Assembly: GCA_947497175.1 (NCBI GenBank)
Contig: CANMFM010000004.1
Span: forward strand, 682,001 to 746,000
Origin: an uncultured Aquimarina sp.
Lineage (GTDB): Bacteria > Bacteroidota > Bacteroidia > Flavobacteriales > Flavobacteriaceae
Direction of reading: 5' to 3'
Length of the DNA stretch: 64,000 bases
The position numbers and the translations under genes were made by a program. How positions within the stretch are numbered: the first letter of the stretch is position 1; every line of letters begins with the position of its first letter. Below, one piece after another: positions 16,414 to 25,353 of the stretch. The notes beneath the pieces are model-generated. The model had not been told where the DNA came from. It did not search any database and was given only the letters and a program-made list of their open reading frames with translations.

Positions 16414-16463
16414 ATTTCTTTTTGTTCTAAAGTTAAGAAATATGATTCAGAGTAAACTCAAAT

Positions 16464-16820
16464 TTACTGGATGTACTGACGTATCAGAAAATAGCTTACG
16501 ATGGCTTCTTTCATTAAAATCGATTGTTCGCCTGCTTTGAGGTTTGGTAACCGTTCTTTAACTTTATAATGGGGCCAGCCTTCATCATCATAATACTCAA
16601 ATTCGTAATAACCATAGGGCTCTAAAAGTCTACAAATAGCGATATGCATTAGGTCTAACTTTTCGTCTTTTTTAAATTTTCGATGTATTTGCCCCAGCTC
16701 TTGAATGCCTATGAGGTATATGACACCGTCAAGATCCAAATCTTCACCTTCGGCGAATTGAGTCGACAGTTTGTTGACTAAAATTTCCCATCGTTCTTTT
16801 AATTTTTCGTCTCTGGCCAT
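16464..16820 (-). CDS. Conserved hypothetical cytosolic protein
   Basis: 118 residues, acidic, no signal or membrane segment. It contains the segments LDGVIYLIGIQELG and PYGYYEFEYYDDEGWPHYK and ends with a helix (MKEAIVSYFLIRQYIQ). It reads like the small conserved flavobacterial proteins of unknown function. It sits 50 bp upstream of the CREST-type gene on the same strand. Confidence 0.75.
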   Translation of the reverse strand: MARDEKLKERWEILVNKLSTQFAEGEDLDLDGVIYLIGIQELGQIHRKFKKDEKLDLMHIAICRLLEPYGYYEFEYYDDEGWPHYKVKERLPNLKAGEQSILMKEAIVSYFLIRQYIQ

Positions 16821-17001
16821 ATAAAATCTTTAATCATTATGTAACACTCAGAAGAGTACTTTATTTTTTCATTGAGCTCTAATTTCCATTTTATAACTCG
16901 ACGAGCTTGTAAAAGTAATAAAAACCCTAAATCTCTACTCTTTATTTTACAAGAATACCACGTAAATAATTATAACCAAATAACACTACTGCAGTTTTTA
17001 A

Positions 17002-17037
17002 ATAAAAAAAGAGCATCTATAAAATTAGATACTCTTT
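17002..17037 (-). terminator. Terminator of fasciclin-domain gene
   Basis: A 12-bp stem with one mismatch (17008-17019 with 17026-17037), then a T-run when read on the minus strand, 34 bp past the fasciclin gene stop. The gap 16821-17070 holds nothing else seen. Confidence 0.7.
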
Positions 17038-17070
17038 ACTAATTATGTTGAAAGTGTCAAAAAAAATCGC

Positions 17071-17616
17071 CTAATCCAGTACGATATCTTCAGACGGGGT
17101 AATGGTTTTATTGACCACATATAACAATCCGTTAGAAGCTTCAATAGCCGGAGTTATAATCTGTGCTCCTCCTACATATACTACATCATCATTATTCGAA
17201 AGTTTAATTTCTTTCTTGTTTCCTGTTTCATCAATAATATCATTCTCTTTGAAATCCCTTTTTGTAACTTTTTTGGCAATAAAATGATATTTGATAAACT
17301 CGATTAGTTTTGTTTTGTTTTTAGGATTTGTGAGGTAGGCAAACTTATCGATAGACATTTTATTCAATGCCTTATTGGTTGGTACCAGAAGAGTATGCCC
17401 ATCAGCATAGTTTAATGAATTTTCTAACCCCGATAATCTAAGCAAGACAGAAAAGTTAGATAAATTTCGATCCATTTGTACAAGCTCTGCGGTAGTAAAG
17501 AGTTTTGTACTTTCTGCTTTGCTTAAAGTTTCTAAGTCAGATTGAGCTCTCATTCCTAAAGAAATACATAGTATAGCTATAAAAAGCGGTACTATTTTAA
17601 ACTGTTTAATTTTCAT
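17071..17616 (-). CDS. Secreted fasciclin (FAS1) domain protein
   Basis: 181 residues with a cleavable signal peptide (about 1-24, ending GMRAQ). A single FAS1 domain follows, with H1 motif TLLVPTNKAL and H2 region GGAQIITPAIEASNGLLYVVNKTI. FAS1 domains mediate adhesion or surface interaction, and in bacteria are often exported. No lipobox or sorting domain, so probably periplasmic or released. Confidence 0.92.
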   Translation of the reverse strand: MKIKQFKIVPLFIAILCISLGMRAQSDLETLSKAESTKLFTTAELVQMDRNLSNFSVLLRLSGLENSLNYADGHTLLVPTNKALNKMSIDKFAYLTNPKNKTKLIEFIKYHFIAKKVTKRDFKENDIIDETGNKKEIKLSNNDDVVYVGGAQIITPAIEASNGLLYVVNKTITPSEDIVLD

Positions 17617-17737
17617 AGTCCTAAATTTTAAAGTTTGATAACTAAATTAATACCGACCTCAAAATGATATTTGCTCAATACCTTTAAAAAAGAACGCAAT
17701 CTGTATTTTAAAATAAAATTAACACCTGTAGACCTAG

Positions 17738-18195
17738 TTAGAACGTGCCTTCAATGATGTACAATATACTTTTCCGGAGATACAACCAGGATCTTTTTCA
17801 GGTAATAATGACATCACTCATAATTTCAGAATTTCGAATACTTTGCAACTAGACATATGGCAATTTTCATTGGGCTGGTTTTGGCGATCAGGAAGTCCTT
17901 TTACTGATGCAACTCTAACCAATTAAGAAATTGAATTTGGACTCGCAAATTCCCGGCGTCTTCCCGAATATCATCGATTGGATATTTCTGGCGTGTATAG
18001 CTTTACCTTCAATAAAAATCAAGGCTGAAAAGGACAATTGGGAATCTCTATCCTAAATGTCTATAATCGACAGGTTCCTATTTCGGTAAGCTACCAGGCC
18101 GATGAGAACCTAAATACCGGAGAAGTAGTGTTAGAGGTGCTACGACAAGAATCGTTAGGGTTGACTCCCAATTTGGTTTTTAGCATTTTTTTTAG
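17738..18195 (+). pseudogene. Remnant of a TonB-dependent receptor C-terminus
   Basis: One reading frame gives about 150 residues typical of the end of a TonB-dependent outer-membrane receptor: FNDVQYTFPEIQPG, FSLGWFWRSGSPFTDATLTN, RRLPEYHRLDISGVYSF and GQLGISILNVYNRQVP. It is broken by an in-frame TAA after TLTN and by a TGA where Trp is expected before KGQLG. There is no start, signal or plug domain upstream. The final strand merges into the 3' end of the toxin gene on the other strand, so the receptor's own stop is lost. Confidence 0.88.
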
Positions 18196-18205
18196 GATAA
18201 AAGCT

Positions 18206-18487
18206 TTACTCAATTTTTTTATCTATGGCCTTTATCACCTCGTCTCGATGTAAGCACCGAATGAGTGTTATTTCATTTTCTGAGGTCATTACACCAACCA
18301 ATAAATAGAACCCGATTCCCATTTTGAATAGGTTAGGACTACCGTATATTTCTTTAAACTGTGTTAAAGAAGCTATGTTTTTAGCCATTTTGATCGATTC
18401 TAAGATGCTTTTAACTTTTGCTTCAAGAGAACGGTCGTTTAAAGCTCTAAAATCTTTAGCAAAGCTCGAAGCGAGTACTACATCCAT
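18206..18487 (-). CDS. RelE/ParE-type toxin
   Basis: 93 residues. Its fold pattern fits the RelE/ParE superfamily: an N-terminal strand and helix (ASSFAKDFRALNDRSLEAKVKSIL), a central LTQFKEIYGSPNLFKMGIGFYLLVG, and a C-terminal ITLIRCLHRDEV, where Arg and His could be catalytic. Such toxins cleave mRNA on the ribosome or poison gyrase. It starts 5 bp after the antitoxin stop, a classic toxin-antitoxin order, and its 3' end abuts the decayed receptor. Confidence 0.85.
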   Translation of the reverse strand: MDVVLASSFAKDFRALNDRSLEAKVKSILESIKMAKNIASLTQFKEIYGSPNLFKMGIGFYLLVGVMTSENEITLIRCLHRDEVIKAIDKKIE

Positions 18488-18492
18488 GTGCC

Positions 18493-18735
18493 TTATGATT
18501 TAAATAACTCTTCTTCGCTTACTGTATTAGTAGTTTTTGCCTGCTGTAGCAGCAGTAGTAAACCCAGGTCTTCTTTCTGATCTAAAGACATGGCATTTAT
18601 CTGTTCTTTTTGCTTATGATCAATATACCATATTATAGCATCTTCCATTACTTTTTTAACACTAGAACTTTCTATTGCTGCGATTAGTTTGAGTTTAGGA
18701 ATTAGTTGCTGATCTATATCTATTATTTTTCTCAT
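18493..18735 (-). CDS. Antitoxin partner of RelE-type toxin
   Basis: 80 residues. The N-terminal half (MRKIIDIDQQLIPKLKLIAAIESSSVKKVMEDAIIWYI) looks like a ribbon-helix-helix DNA-binding domain. The C-terminal tail (LLLLLQQAKTTNTVSEEELF) would bind the toxin. Antitoxins of this layout repress their own operon. It is the first gene of the pair, directly behind an AT-rich palindromic region. Confidence 0.82.
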   Translation of the reverse strand: MRKIIDIDQQLIPKLKLIAAIESSSVKKVMEDAIIWYIDHKQKEQINAMSLDQKEDLGLLLLLQQAKTTNTVSEEELFKS

Positions 18736-18776
18736 GATATATATTGTATATATTATATGCTAAATATATATAATTT
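18736..18776 (-). promoter_or_regulatory. AT palindromes: putative toxin-antitoxin operator
   Basis: Directly upstream of the antitoxin ATG lies TATATA-TTG-TATATA (18738-18752), followed by a second AT-only alternating stretch (18763-18772). Antitoxin dimers usually bind such symmetric sites. Plain AT-richness cannot be excluded. Confidence 0.45.
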
Positions 18777-18884
18777 AAAATTCTTTACAGTGCAAAAACA
18801 TCCGTAATTGTGTATAGAAATTTTGACACATTCTTATACATGAGGTGAAATGAATTATATTTAGACCAAGAATTACAGATTTAA

Positions 18885-19433
18885 ATGAATTATATTGACA
18901 TCATTCTGGGGATTCTTTTGTTATGGGGATTAATAAAAGGTCTTAGTAAAGGGTTATTTGCTTCTTTAGCCTCATTGCTGGCTCTAATAGTTGGCATCTA
19001 TATTGCCGTTCACTTTTCGCATAGAGTTGGTGATTATTTACAACACTATGTAGATTGGCAAGAAAACGCATTAAAACTTGCCGCTTTTGCACTTACATTT
19101 ATTCTTGTTGTTGTTTTAGTTTCGTTGGCAGGTAAACTACTCACCAAAATTGCAGATTATGCAGCGTTAGGAATTTTAAACAAAATTTTAGGTGCTGCTT
19201 TTGGTGTTTTAAAAATGGCATTTATTGCCAGTGTACTCATCATTTTTATTGATACCATTAACCGAAATATTACCCTTATAAAACAAGAAACATTAGAATC
19301 TTCCTTGCTTTACGATCCTGTTCGAAAACTTGCACCGATGGTATTACCAAACGTATTAAAAGAAGCTTCAGAAAAAAACGTTGAAGCCTTTCAAAAGCAT
19401 TCGCTAAACGGTACTGTATTTATAGTGCGGTAA
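18885..19433 (+). CDS. CvpA family membrane protein
   Basis: 182 residues. Four hydrophobic segments with the CvpA pattern: YIDIILGILLLWGLIKGLSKGLFASLASLLALIVGIYIA at the N-terminus, then ALTFILVVVLVSLAGKLLTKIA. CvpA proteins are linked to colicin V production, envelope integrity or biofilm in other bacteria. A TATATTTA near 18856 could be a -7 box. The 3' end overlaps the convergent SulP gene by 14 bp. Confidence 0.88.
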   Translation: MNYIDIILGILLLWGLIKGLSKGLFASLASLLALIVGIYIAVHFSHRVGDYLQHYVDWQENALKLAAFALTFILVVVLVSLAGKLLTKIADYAALGILNKILGAAFGVLKMAFIASVLIIFIDTINRNITLIKQETLESSLLYDPVRKLAPMVLPNVLKEASEKNVEAFQKHSLNGTVFIVR

Positions 19434-21285
19434 CTCTGTCTTCCACAATGGTGCTTAGATGCGCCATACAAGAATCGAAATCATCAAAAACATTAGATTC
19501 TGGTATAAGATCGGGAACAATATCAATAGTCTTCGCCAGATATAGTGGTTGTTGCTGGATTCCCACAATATGGGTTTTAATTCCTTTTTGTTCAAGTCCT
19601 AAAATGATTTCTTCAAGAGTATAAACTCCTGATTGATCCATATAGGGAACCCTATCCATTCTTAGAATTACATGAGAAGCCGTTTCTGGTATTTGTGTCG
19701 CTAATTGCTGCAGCTCGCTTGTTGATCCAAAAAACACCGGACCATTAAGGTGTTTAATAAATATTTCTTCTTTCAGTTCTTTTGGAAAGTTGTGTTCTTC
19801 ATCTTTCCAAAACTTGTCTATATTATTTCTTTCTAACCCATGTAATGATTCTACTTTGGATGCTTTAGCAGTTACATCGCCCATTTTTTTCATAAACATT
19901 AAGGATGCTAATACCAAACCTATACCCACAGCATAAACCAAATCCCAAAAAACAGAAAGAACCAAAACGATTAACATAATTGTGACCTCTACTTTGGGCA
20001 TGCTGGGTATAGCTTTTAAACCTTTATAATCCATAACCCCTATACCCACTGTTATTAGTATGCCGGCAAGTACCGCTGCCGGAATTTGCGAAGCTATTGG
20101 GCCAAGAGCTAACAACACAACCAATAAGAGTATTCCCGCAATCATACCCGACAATTTTGTTTTTCCACCGGCGTTTATATTTACAACAGTACGTATTGTT
20201 GCCCCTGCTCCGGGTATTCCTCCAAAAAATGCCGCAATGCTATTTCCTATACCTTGTCCAATGAGCTCTTTATTAGGTTTATGCTTCGTTTTTGTCATAT
20301 TATCGGCAACAACCGATGTTAGTAAAGAATCGATAGCTCCTAAGAAGGAAAGAGATAAGGCGGTAAAAAAATAAGGTGCTATGGCTCCCAACTTAAAATC
20401 AGTAATAATGGAGAGATTAGGCATCGGAAAACCACTAGGAATTTTCTCGATAGGTCTATAGCCTAATCCAAAACCATAAGCAACTCCAGAAACCAATAAT
20501 AAGGCAACTAAGGTGCTTGGTACTGCGGTGGTGATTTTTTTGAAACCATAAATCACTAGTATTGTGATTAAACAAAGGATCAGCTCTAAATAATTAATAT
20601 TTCTAATCGCCCTTGGAAGACTTTTAAGAGCTCCCATAACTCCGGATGAATTACTACCTGCCAGGGTCATTGCCTCAAGAAGTATTTCTTCTTCAGAGAT
20701 GTTTTCGGCTCTTTTAATGGTTTCTTTAAAATCTTCGAGAACCAAAATCCCCTCACCTGCTTCTGCTTGCAGAATTTTATCAAGGATTACTTCTTCCGAT
20801 TGTGGCTTAAATTTTTCTACATAAGATACATCTTCTTTGGGATAATATCCTAAGGCAGGCAAAAACTGCGTTATAAGAATCATAACGCCAATAGCAGTCA
20901 TAAATCCAGAGACTACAGGATATGGTATATACCGGATATACTTACCTATACCAATTGCTCCTAAACCGATTTGCATTAATCCCGCTAACAAGAAAATAGT
21001 TAATATAGCAGGCAAGGCTTTTTCTACATCTCCATTATTTGCACCTATCAGACCTGCAATAACCAACATACTCACGGCGGTCATAGGCGCCGTAGGGCCC
21101 GAAATCTGGGTATTGGTACCACCAAATAGCGCTGCAAAAAAACTGATGAAAATAGCACCATACAATCCGGCACTAGGCCCCAATCCAGAAGACACTCCAA
21201 ATGCCAAAGCCAAAGGTAAAGCAACTATTCCGGCCGTTAACCCTCCAAACGTATCTCCTTTAAGATTGCTAAAAAAACCTTTCAT
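19420..21285 (-). CDS. SulP family anion transporter with STAS domain
   Basis: About 621 residues from the ATG at 21285, which places the start just before FFSNLKGDTFGGLTAGIVALPLALAFG; an ATG at 21342 is possible. The membrane part has SulP signatures (GPTAPMTAV, FFGGIPGAGATIRTVVN). It has an extra charged loop of about 80 residues (about 150-230) and a STAS domain at the end (MDQSGVYTLEEII). SulP proteins carry sulfate or bicarbonate. The nearby carbonic anhydrase gene argues for inorganic carbon. A terminator at 21424-21460 separates it from that gene, so it likely has its own promoter. Confidence 0.9.
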   Translation of the reverse strand: MKGFFSNLKGDTFGGLTAGIVALPLALAFGVSSGLGPSAGLYGAIFISFFAALFGGTNTQISGPTAPMTAVSMLVIAGLIGANNGDVEKALPAILTIFLLAGLMQIGLGAIGIGKYIRYIPYPVVSGFMTAIGVMILITQFLPALGYYPKEDVSYVEKFKPQSEEVILDKILQAEAGEGILVLEDFKETIKRAENISEEEILLEAMTLAGSNSSGVMGALKSLPRAIRNINYLELILCLITILVIYGFKKITTAVPSTLVALLLVSGVAYGFGLGYRPIEKIPSGFPMPNLSIITDFKLGAIAPYFFTALSLSFLGAIDSLLTSVVADNMTKTKHKPNKELIGQGIGNSIAAFFGGIPGAGATIRTVVNINAGGKTKLSGMIAGILLLVVLLALGPIASQIPAAVLAGILITVGIGVMDYKGLKAIPSMPKVEVTIMLIVLVLSVFWDLVYAVGIGLVLASLMFMKKMGDVTAKASKVESLHGLERNNIDKFWKDEEHNFPKELKEEIFIKHLNGPVFFGSTSELQQLATQIPETASHVILRMDRVPYMDQSGVYTLEEIILGLEQKGIKTHIVGIQQQPLYLAKTIDIVPDLIPESNVFDDFDSCMAHLSTIVEDRVTAL

Positions 21286-21423
21286 ATGGGTATCGGTTTG
21301 AATTCTAGGGTTAATACCAGAAATCTCCCAGATGATGCTCATGATGTACTGAGAGTTTTGTAATTATGATCTTAAAGCAAGCCTCAGAGCATTTAACGAT
21401 CGGATATCAAGTAAAATTAGTCT

Positions 21424-21460
21424 AAAAAAAGAGTCGATATAGATTTATATCGACTCTTTT
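21424..21460 (-). terminator. Terminator of the carbonic anhydrase operon
   Basis: 15-bp perfect stem (21427-21441 with 21446-21460), 4-nt loop and a T-run on the minus strand, 22 bp past the carbonic anhydrase stop. Confidence 0.85.
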
Positions 21461-21482
21461 AGGAAAACTTTAATATACTTGA

Positions 21483-22115
21483 TTAGTTATCAAAAAAGGT
21501 AACCTTTCCGTTACTTATATCATACATTCCACCTAGGATCAAAATTTCATCATTATCTTCCATCTCCCTTAATACTTCGCTTTCTTTTCTGATATTATCG
21601 ATAGTCATGTGCACATTCTTTATAGCAACTTCATTTACGAAATCGATATTTTTAGAGTTTCTAAACGAAGGGTCTGTTGGTTCGGTCACGGCTTCTACAG
21701 CAGGTTTGATTTTGCTTATTAATGCAGTAAGATTTCCTAACTTAGCATCATCACAAGCACCTTTTACAGCTCCACAAGCTGTATGCCCTAAAACTAAAAC
21801 TAGTTTGGTTCCTGCCAGTTTACATGCAAACTCCATGCTTCCGAGAATATCTTCGTTCACAAAATTACCTGCAACTCTGGCACTAAAAATATCTCCAATC
21901 CCCTGATCAAAAATCAACTCTGAAGATACTCTTGAGTCAATACAACTTAAAATCGTTGCAAAAGGAAATTGACCTCCTTTTGTATCTGCCACTTGTTCCA
22001 ACAAATCTCTATCAGCATGCATTTTTTTTTGAAATCTTTCATTCCCTTCTTTTAGTAATGCTACGGCTCCGTTAGGTGTAATTGATGCTTGAGTTTCTTT
22101 TGTATGTGCTTTCAT
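21483..22115 (-). CDS. Beta-class carbonic anhydrase
   Basis: 210 residues with the beta-CA zinc ligands Cys58 (SCIDSR, with the Asp60/Arg62 dyad), His111 and Cys114 (HTACGA). It interconverts CO2 and bicarbonate. No clear signal peptide, so probably cytoplasmic. It lies 10 bp downstream of a SulP gene on the same strand, so the pair is probably one transcript, and a second SulP gene follows. Together they look like a bicarbonate uptake unit in which the enzyme uses or buffers the carried bicarbonate. Confidence 0.95.
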   Translation of the reverse strand: MKAHTKETQASITPNGAVALLKEGNERFQKKMHADRDLLEQVADTKGGQFPFATILSCIDSRVSSELIFDQGIGDIFSARVAGNFVNEDILGSMEFACKLAGTKLVLVLGHTACGAVKGACDDAKLGNLTALISKIKPAVEAVTEPTDPSFRNSKNIDFVNEVAIKNVHMTIDNIRKESEVLREMEDNDEILILGGMYDISNGKVTFFDN

Positions 22116-22125
22116 AATATTCTTT

Positions 22126-23712
22126 TTATGCTGATTTTGGTCTTAATTTAAAAAATTGAATATAACTTTCAGGATTTTCAACTTCTCCTCGCTCTGAAAT
22201 TAGTTTTATATCGATATGCCTGGATTTGGCTTTTTCTGAAAAGTCTTCTAAGATTTCAATAATGTCATTATCTAAATATCGCGTTTTTCTAACGTCTAAA
22301 GTAAGGTATGTATCTTCTGGCAATTGGTCAAGTTCTTTTAGTATTGCACCTTTATTAAAAAAGGTAACCTCTTCTGCCAAAGTCATTTTTACTCTATGCT
22401 TACCATTACTAACATCTTCAATGTGTAAGAAATGGGAGTTTTGATAGCTTTTAAATAGAATAACAACTATTCCTACCATAAGCCCTAAACCGATACCCCA
22501 TAATAAATCGATAAAAACAATACCTACTATGGTTACCATAAAAGGTACAAATTGTTTTCTTCCTGCACTCCACATCGCTTTAAAAGTTGAAGGTTTTGCC
22601 AATTTATATCCTACAATCAATAATACTGCAGCTAATACAGAAAGTGGTATCATATTTAATAAACGAGGGATCAAAATCACAGATATCAACAAAAAGAACC
22701 CATGAATTATGGCTGACATTTTAGTCTTACCTCCTGATTGAATATTAGCAGAACTCCTAACAATAACCTGGGTGATGGGTAATCCTCCTATCATTCCTGA
22801 AATAATATTTCCGGTTCCTTGTGCAAACAATTCTTTATTGGTTGGTGTTACCCTTTTTTCTGGATCCAATTTATCTGTAGCTTCTACACAAAGTAATGTT
22901 TCTAAACTAGCAACCAGAGCTATAGTAAACGCTGTAATCCATATATCTATGTTACCGATAACGGCAAAATTAGGGAAGCTAAACTGACCTAAAAATGATG
23001 CAAAATCTCCGGGAATAGGTACACTAACCAAATGTTCATTTGAAATACTAAGCACCGAATTGTCTTTGGTAAGGATATAAAAAACGATACCCACAACAAC
23101 AGCTACCAGTGGCCCTTGAACTAACTGAAAAATTTTTGCTTTTTTGACTAAAACTCTATCCCATAAAATCAATATCGCTAAACCAATTACGGCAATGATA
23201 GTAGCCCCAGGGCTAATAAAATTTATGGCATTAAAAATTTCAGAAAACGTGTTTTCTCCATCTACCTGGATAAAGGCAAAATCTCCCTCAGGATCGGCAT
23301 CATATCCAAAAAAGTGTGGAATTTGTTTTAGAATAATAATAATTCCTATACCCGTTAACATTCCTTTTATTACCGAAGATGGAAAATAATACCCTATTAC
23401 TCCTGCCTTTAAAGCTCCAAAAATAAGCTGGATAACACCACCAAGTACAACAGCAACCAAAAAGTTTTCATATCCTCCTAACGCTCCTATTGATGTAAGT
23501 ACAATTGCAGCAAGACCTGCAGCAGGTCCGCTCACCCCAATTTGCGAGCCACTTAAGGCTCCAACAACGATACCGCCTATAATTCCGGCAATTAAACCTG
23601 AAAAGAGTGGAGCTCCACTAGCCAGTGCGATTCCCAAACATAAAGGTAATGCAACAAAAAATACCACAATACTAGCGGGCAGATCATTTTTTAAATTCTT
23701 AAAAATGTTCAT
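22126..23712 (-). CDS. SulP family transporter, putative bicarbonate transporter
   Basis: 528 residues, about 10-12 membrane segments with SulP motifs (SGPAAGLAAIV, GGLPITQVIVRSSANIQSGGKTK, VAALETLLCVEATDKLDP-like) and a short STAS-like C-terminal domain (about 440-528). It starts from the ATG at 23712 and is separated by only 10 bp from the carbonic anhydrase gene. SulP-CA pairs in marine bacteria are associated with bicarbonate uptake. The substrate is inferred from context. Confidence 0.92.
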   Translation of the reverse strand: MNIFKNLKNDLPASIVVFFVALPLCLGIALASGAPLFSGLIAGIIGGIVVGALSGSQIGVSGPAAGLAAIVLTSIGALGGYENFLVAVVLGGVIQLIFGALKAGVIGYYFPSSVIKGMLTGIGIIIILKQIPHFFGYDADPEGDFAFIQVDGENTFSEIFNAINFISPGATIIAVIGLAILILWDRVLVKKAKIFQLVQGPLVAVVVGIVFYILTKDNSVLSISNEHLVSVPIPGDFASFLGQFSFPNFAVIGNIDIWITAFTIALVASLETLLCVEATDKLDPEKRVTPTNKELFAQGTGNIISGMIGGLPITQVIVRSSANIQSGGKTKMSAIIHGFFLLISVILIPRLLNMIPLSVLAAVLLIVGYKLAKPSTFKAMWSAGRKQFVPFMVTIVGIVFIDLLWGIGLGLMVGIVVILFKSYQNSHFLHIEDVSNGKHRVKMTLAEEVTFFNKGAILKELDQLPEDTYLTLDVRKTRYLDNDIIEILEDFSEKAKSRHIDIKLISERGEVENPESYIQFFKLRPKSA

Positions 23713-23849
23713 AGTTTTTTAAAATTAAGTTTTAGTTCTGCTAAAAGAAACAGGAACAATTAAATAAAATTGATTTGAGATGATTCAAAAACACAATATT
23801 GCTTACTTCATCTTGAGCACTTATACTCTGAAAATAATACCAAAATGTA

Positions 23850-24173
23850 TTACGAAAACTCTGGAGGTGGTGTATTGTGTTCTAGGCAAACTAAAGAGTT
23901 TTTAGTGTAAAGATCTGGATATGATTTAAGAATCAAATCAATAATAGTCATTGATTTTTCATCAAAATTCTGAGTGATCTTATCTTTTTCCTTAAAATCT
24001 TCTTTTTCTGAACCTTCTTTTTCTTTGTTTTCCGAATTTTCTGTTTCTTCGAAAACAACAGAAGATTTGTCTTCATTATTATAGAAATGAACTAGCCTAG
24101 CACCATAATGGGCAATACTTAGGAAGAACCCAAATAGTATCAAAAACTTAGTTATCTGAAGTTTGGTTATCAC
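23850..24173 (-). CDS. Small membrane-anchored protein upstream of the SulP-CA operon
   Basis: 107 residues with an N-terminal hydrophobic helix (about 8-25), a highly charged Glu/Lys segment (about 40-70) and a C-terminal globular stretch ending CLEHNTPPPEFS. No recognised family. It is on the same strand as the SulP gene, 137 bp upstream, so it may belong to that unit. Confidence 0.6.
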   Translation of the reverse strand: MITKLQITKFLILFGFFLSIAHYGARLVHFYNNEDKSSVVFEETENSENKEKEGSEKEDFKEKDKITQNFDEKSMTIIDLILKSYPDLYTKNSLVCLEHNTPPPEFS

Positions 24174-24384
24174 CGATAAAATAATTTAAGCGTCTAAAAT
24201 AACAGTATTACTTTCAAACTGTGTTAAATCCATCGTAAATTTAATCAAATATTTATTCATAACATATTATTTTCTTATATGTCAATTTTAATCAATTCAA
24301 ACACAGATCGTTCTGTGCACATTCATTGCTTATCGTTTTACAGCCATTATTAGAACAAGATTTGAAATATACTAAAGAGATCAA

Positions 24385-25350
24385 ATGAAAAAAGGAAAAA
24401 ACAGTACTAAATACATCATTTTTGCACTAGGTACATCACTTTTGATCCTTATATTTGTTGGCTACACCGATCTAGGCAATTTATCGACCGATAAAAATTC
24501 CACAACTACTTTTGTAACTGTTAAAAATGAAACTATTAGGGTTTCACAAAGAGGAAGTGGAAAAGACATCCTGTTGATTCATGGCAGCCCGGGTATGATC
24601 GAGGATTGGAATGACATTACTGAGGCCCTTGCAAAAGAGTATAGAGTCACCTCTTTTGACAGGCCAGGACATGGTTTTAGTTCTTCTAACCAATATACCT
24701 ATCACATCAAAGATAATGCACTAATAACAGAACAGTTAATATCTAAATTGAACCTGAAGAATCCTTTAATCGTAGGACATTCATATGGTGGCTCGACAGC
24801 TGCGTATATGGCGGTTCATACAAATAAAAAAAATCTTCAATTTCTACTTATTGATGCTCCGCTCTACACCTCTCGGCCAAGAAAAATTTATAAACTTATT
24901 TCTACTCCTGTTATAGGAAAAGGAATGGCCCTAATTGCTTCTTATACTATCGCAGACAATCAGATAAGAGATGGACTGAGCTCTATGTTTCAGAACACTG
25001 CCAAAGAAAAGATTGAGTACCTTATAAAAGAAAGACAACAGATTTGGTCTCAACCCAAAGTAATCTACACAAAATCCAAAGAATCCGTTAATTATCAAGA
25101 AGATCTTAATGCCATTTCGCACCAGTACAAACACATACGTTCGGCTATTACTTTAATTACCGGAAAAGACTCACTAGGCACTCTAAGAAAAGATTGCGAA
25201 CGATTTCATGAAGAAGTACACCATTCTGAACTTATACTTTTGGATAAAACCGGACATTATATTCAATTTGATAAATCGCAAGATGTTATTGAAATTATTC
25301 GACACAAGATGCGATCTGATACACTAATTTTGCAGGATACTTTAGACTGA
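24385..25350 (+). CDS. Membrane-anchored alpha/beta hydrolase
   Basis: 321 residues. An N-terminal helix (about 9-27) is a signal anchor. The alpha/beta hydrolase fold has oxyanion loop LLIHGSPG, FDRPGHG and nucleophile elbow GHSYGG with Ser133. The acid is probably in ITGKDSLGT, and the His lies in DKTGHYIQF near the C-terminus. The substrate is unknown. It converges on the bat operon with only 3 bp between the stop codons. Confidence 0.9.
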   Translation: MKKGKNSTKYIIFALGTSLLILIFVGYTDLGNLSTDKNSTTTFVTVKNETIRVSQRGSGKDILLIHGSPGMIEDWNDITEALAKEYRVTSFDRPGHGFSSSNQYTYHIKDNALITEQLISKLNLKNPLIVGHSYGGSTAAYMAVHTNKKNLQFLLIDAPLYTSRPRKIYKLISTPVIGKGMALIASYTIADNQIRDGLSSMFQNTAKEKIEYLIKERQQIWSQPKVIYTKSKESVNYQEDLNAISHQYKHIRSAITLITGKDSLGTLRKDCERFHEEVHHSELILLDKTGHYIQFDKSQDVIEIIRHKMRSDTLILQDTLD

Positions 25351-25353
25351 ATC

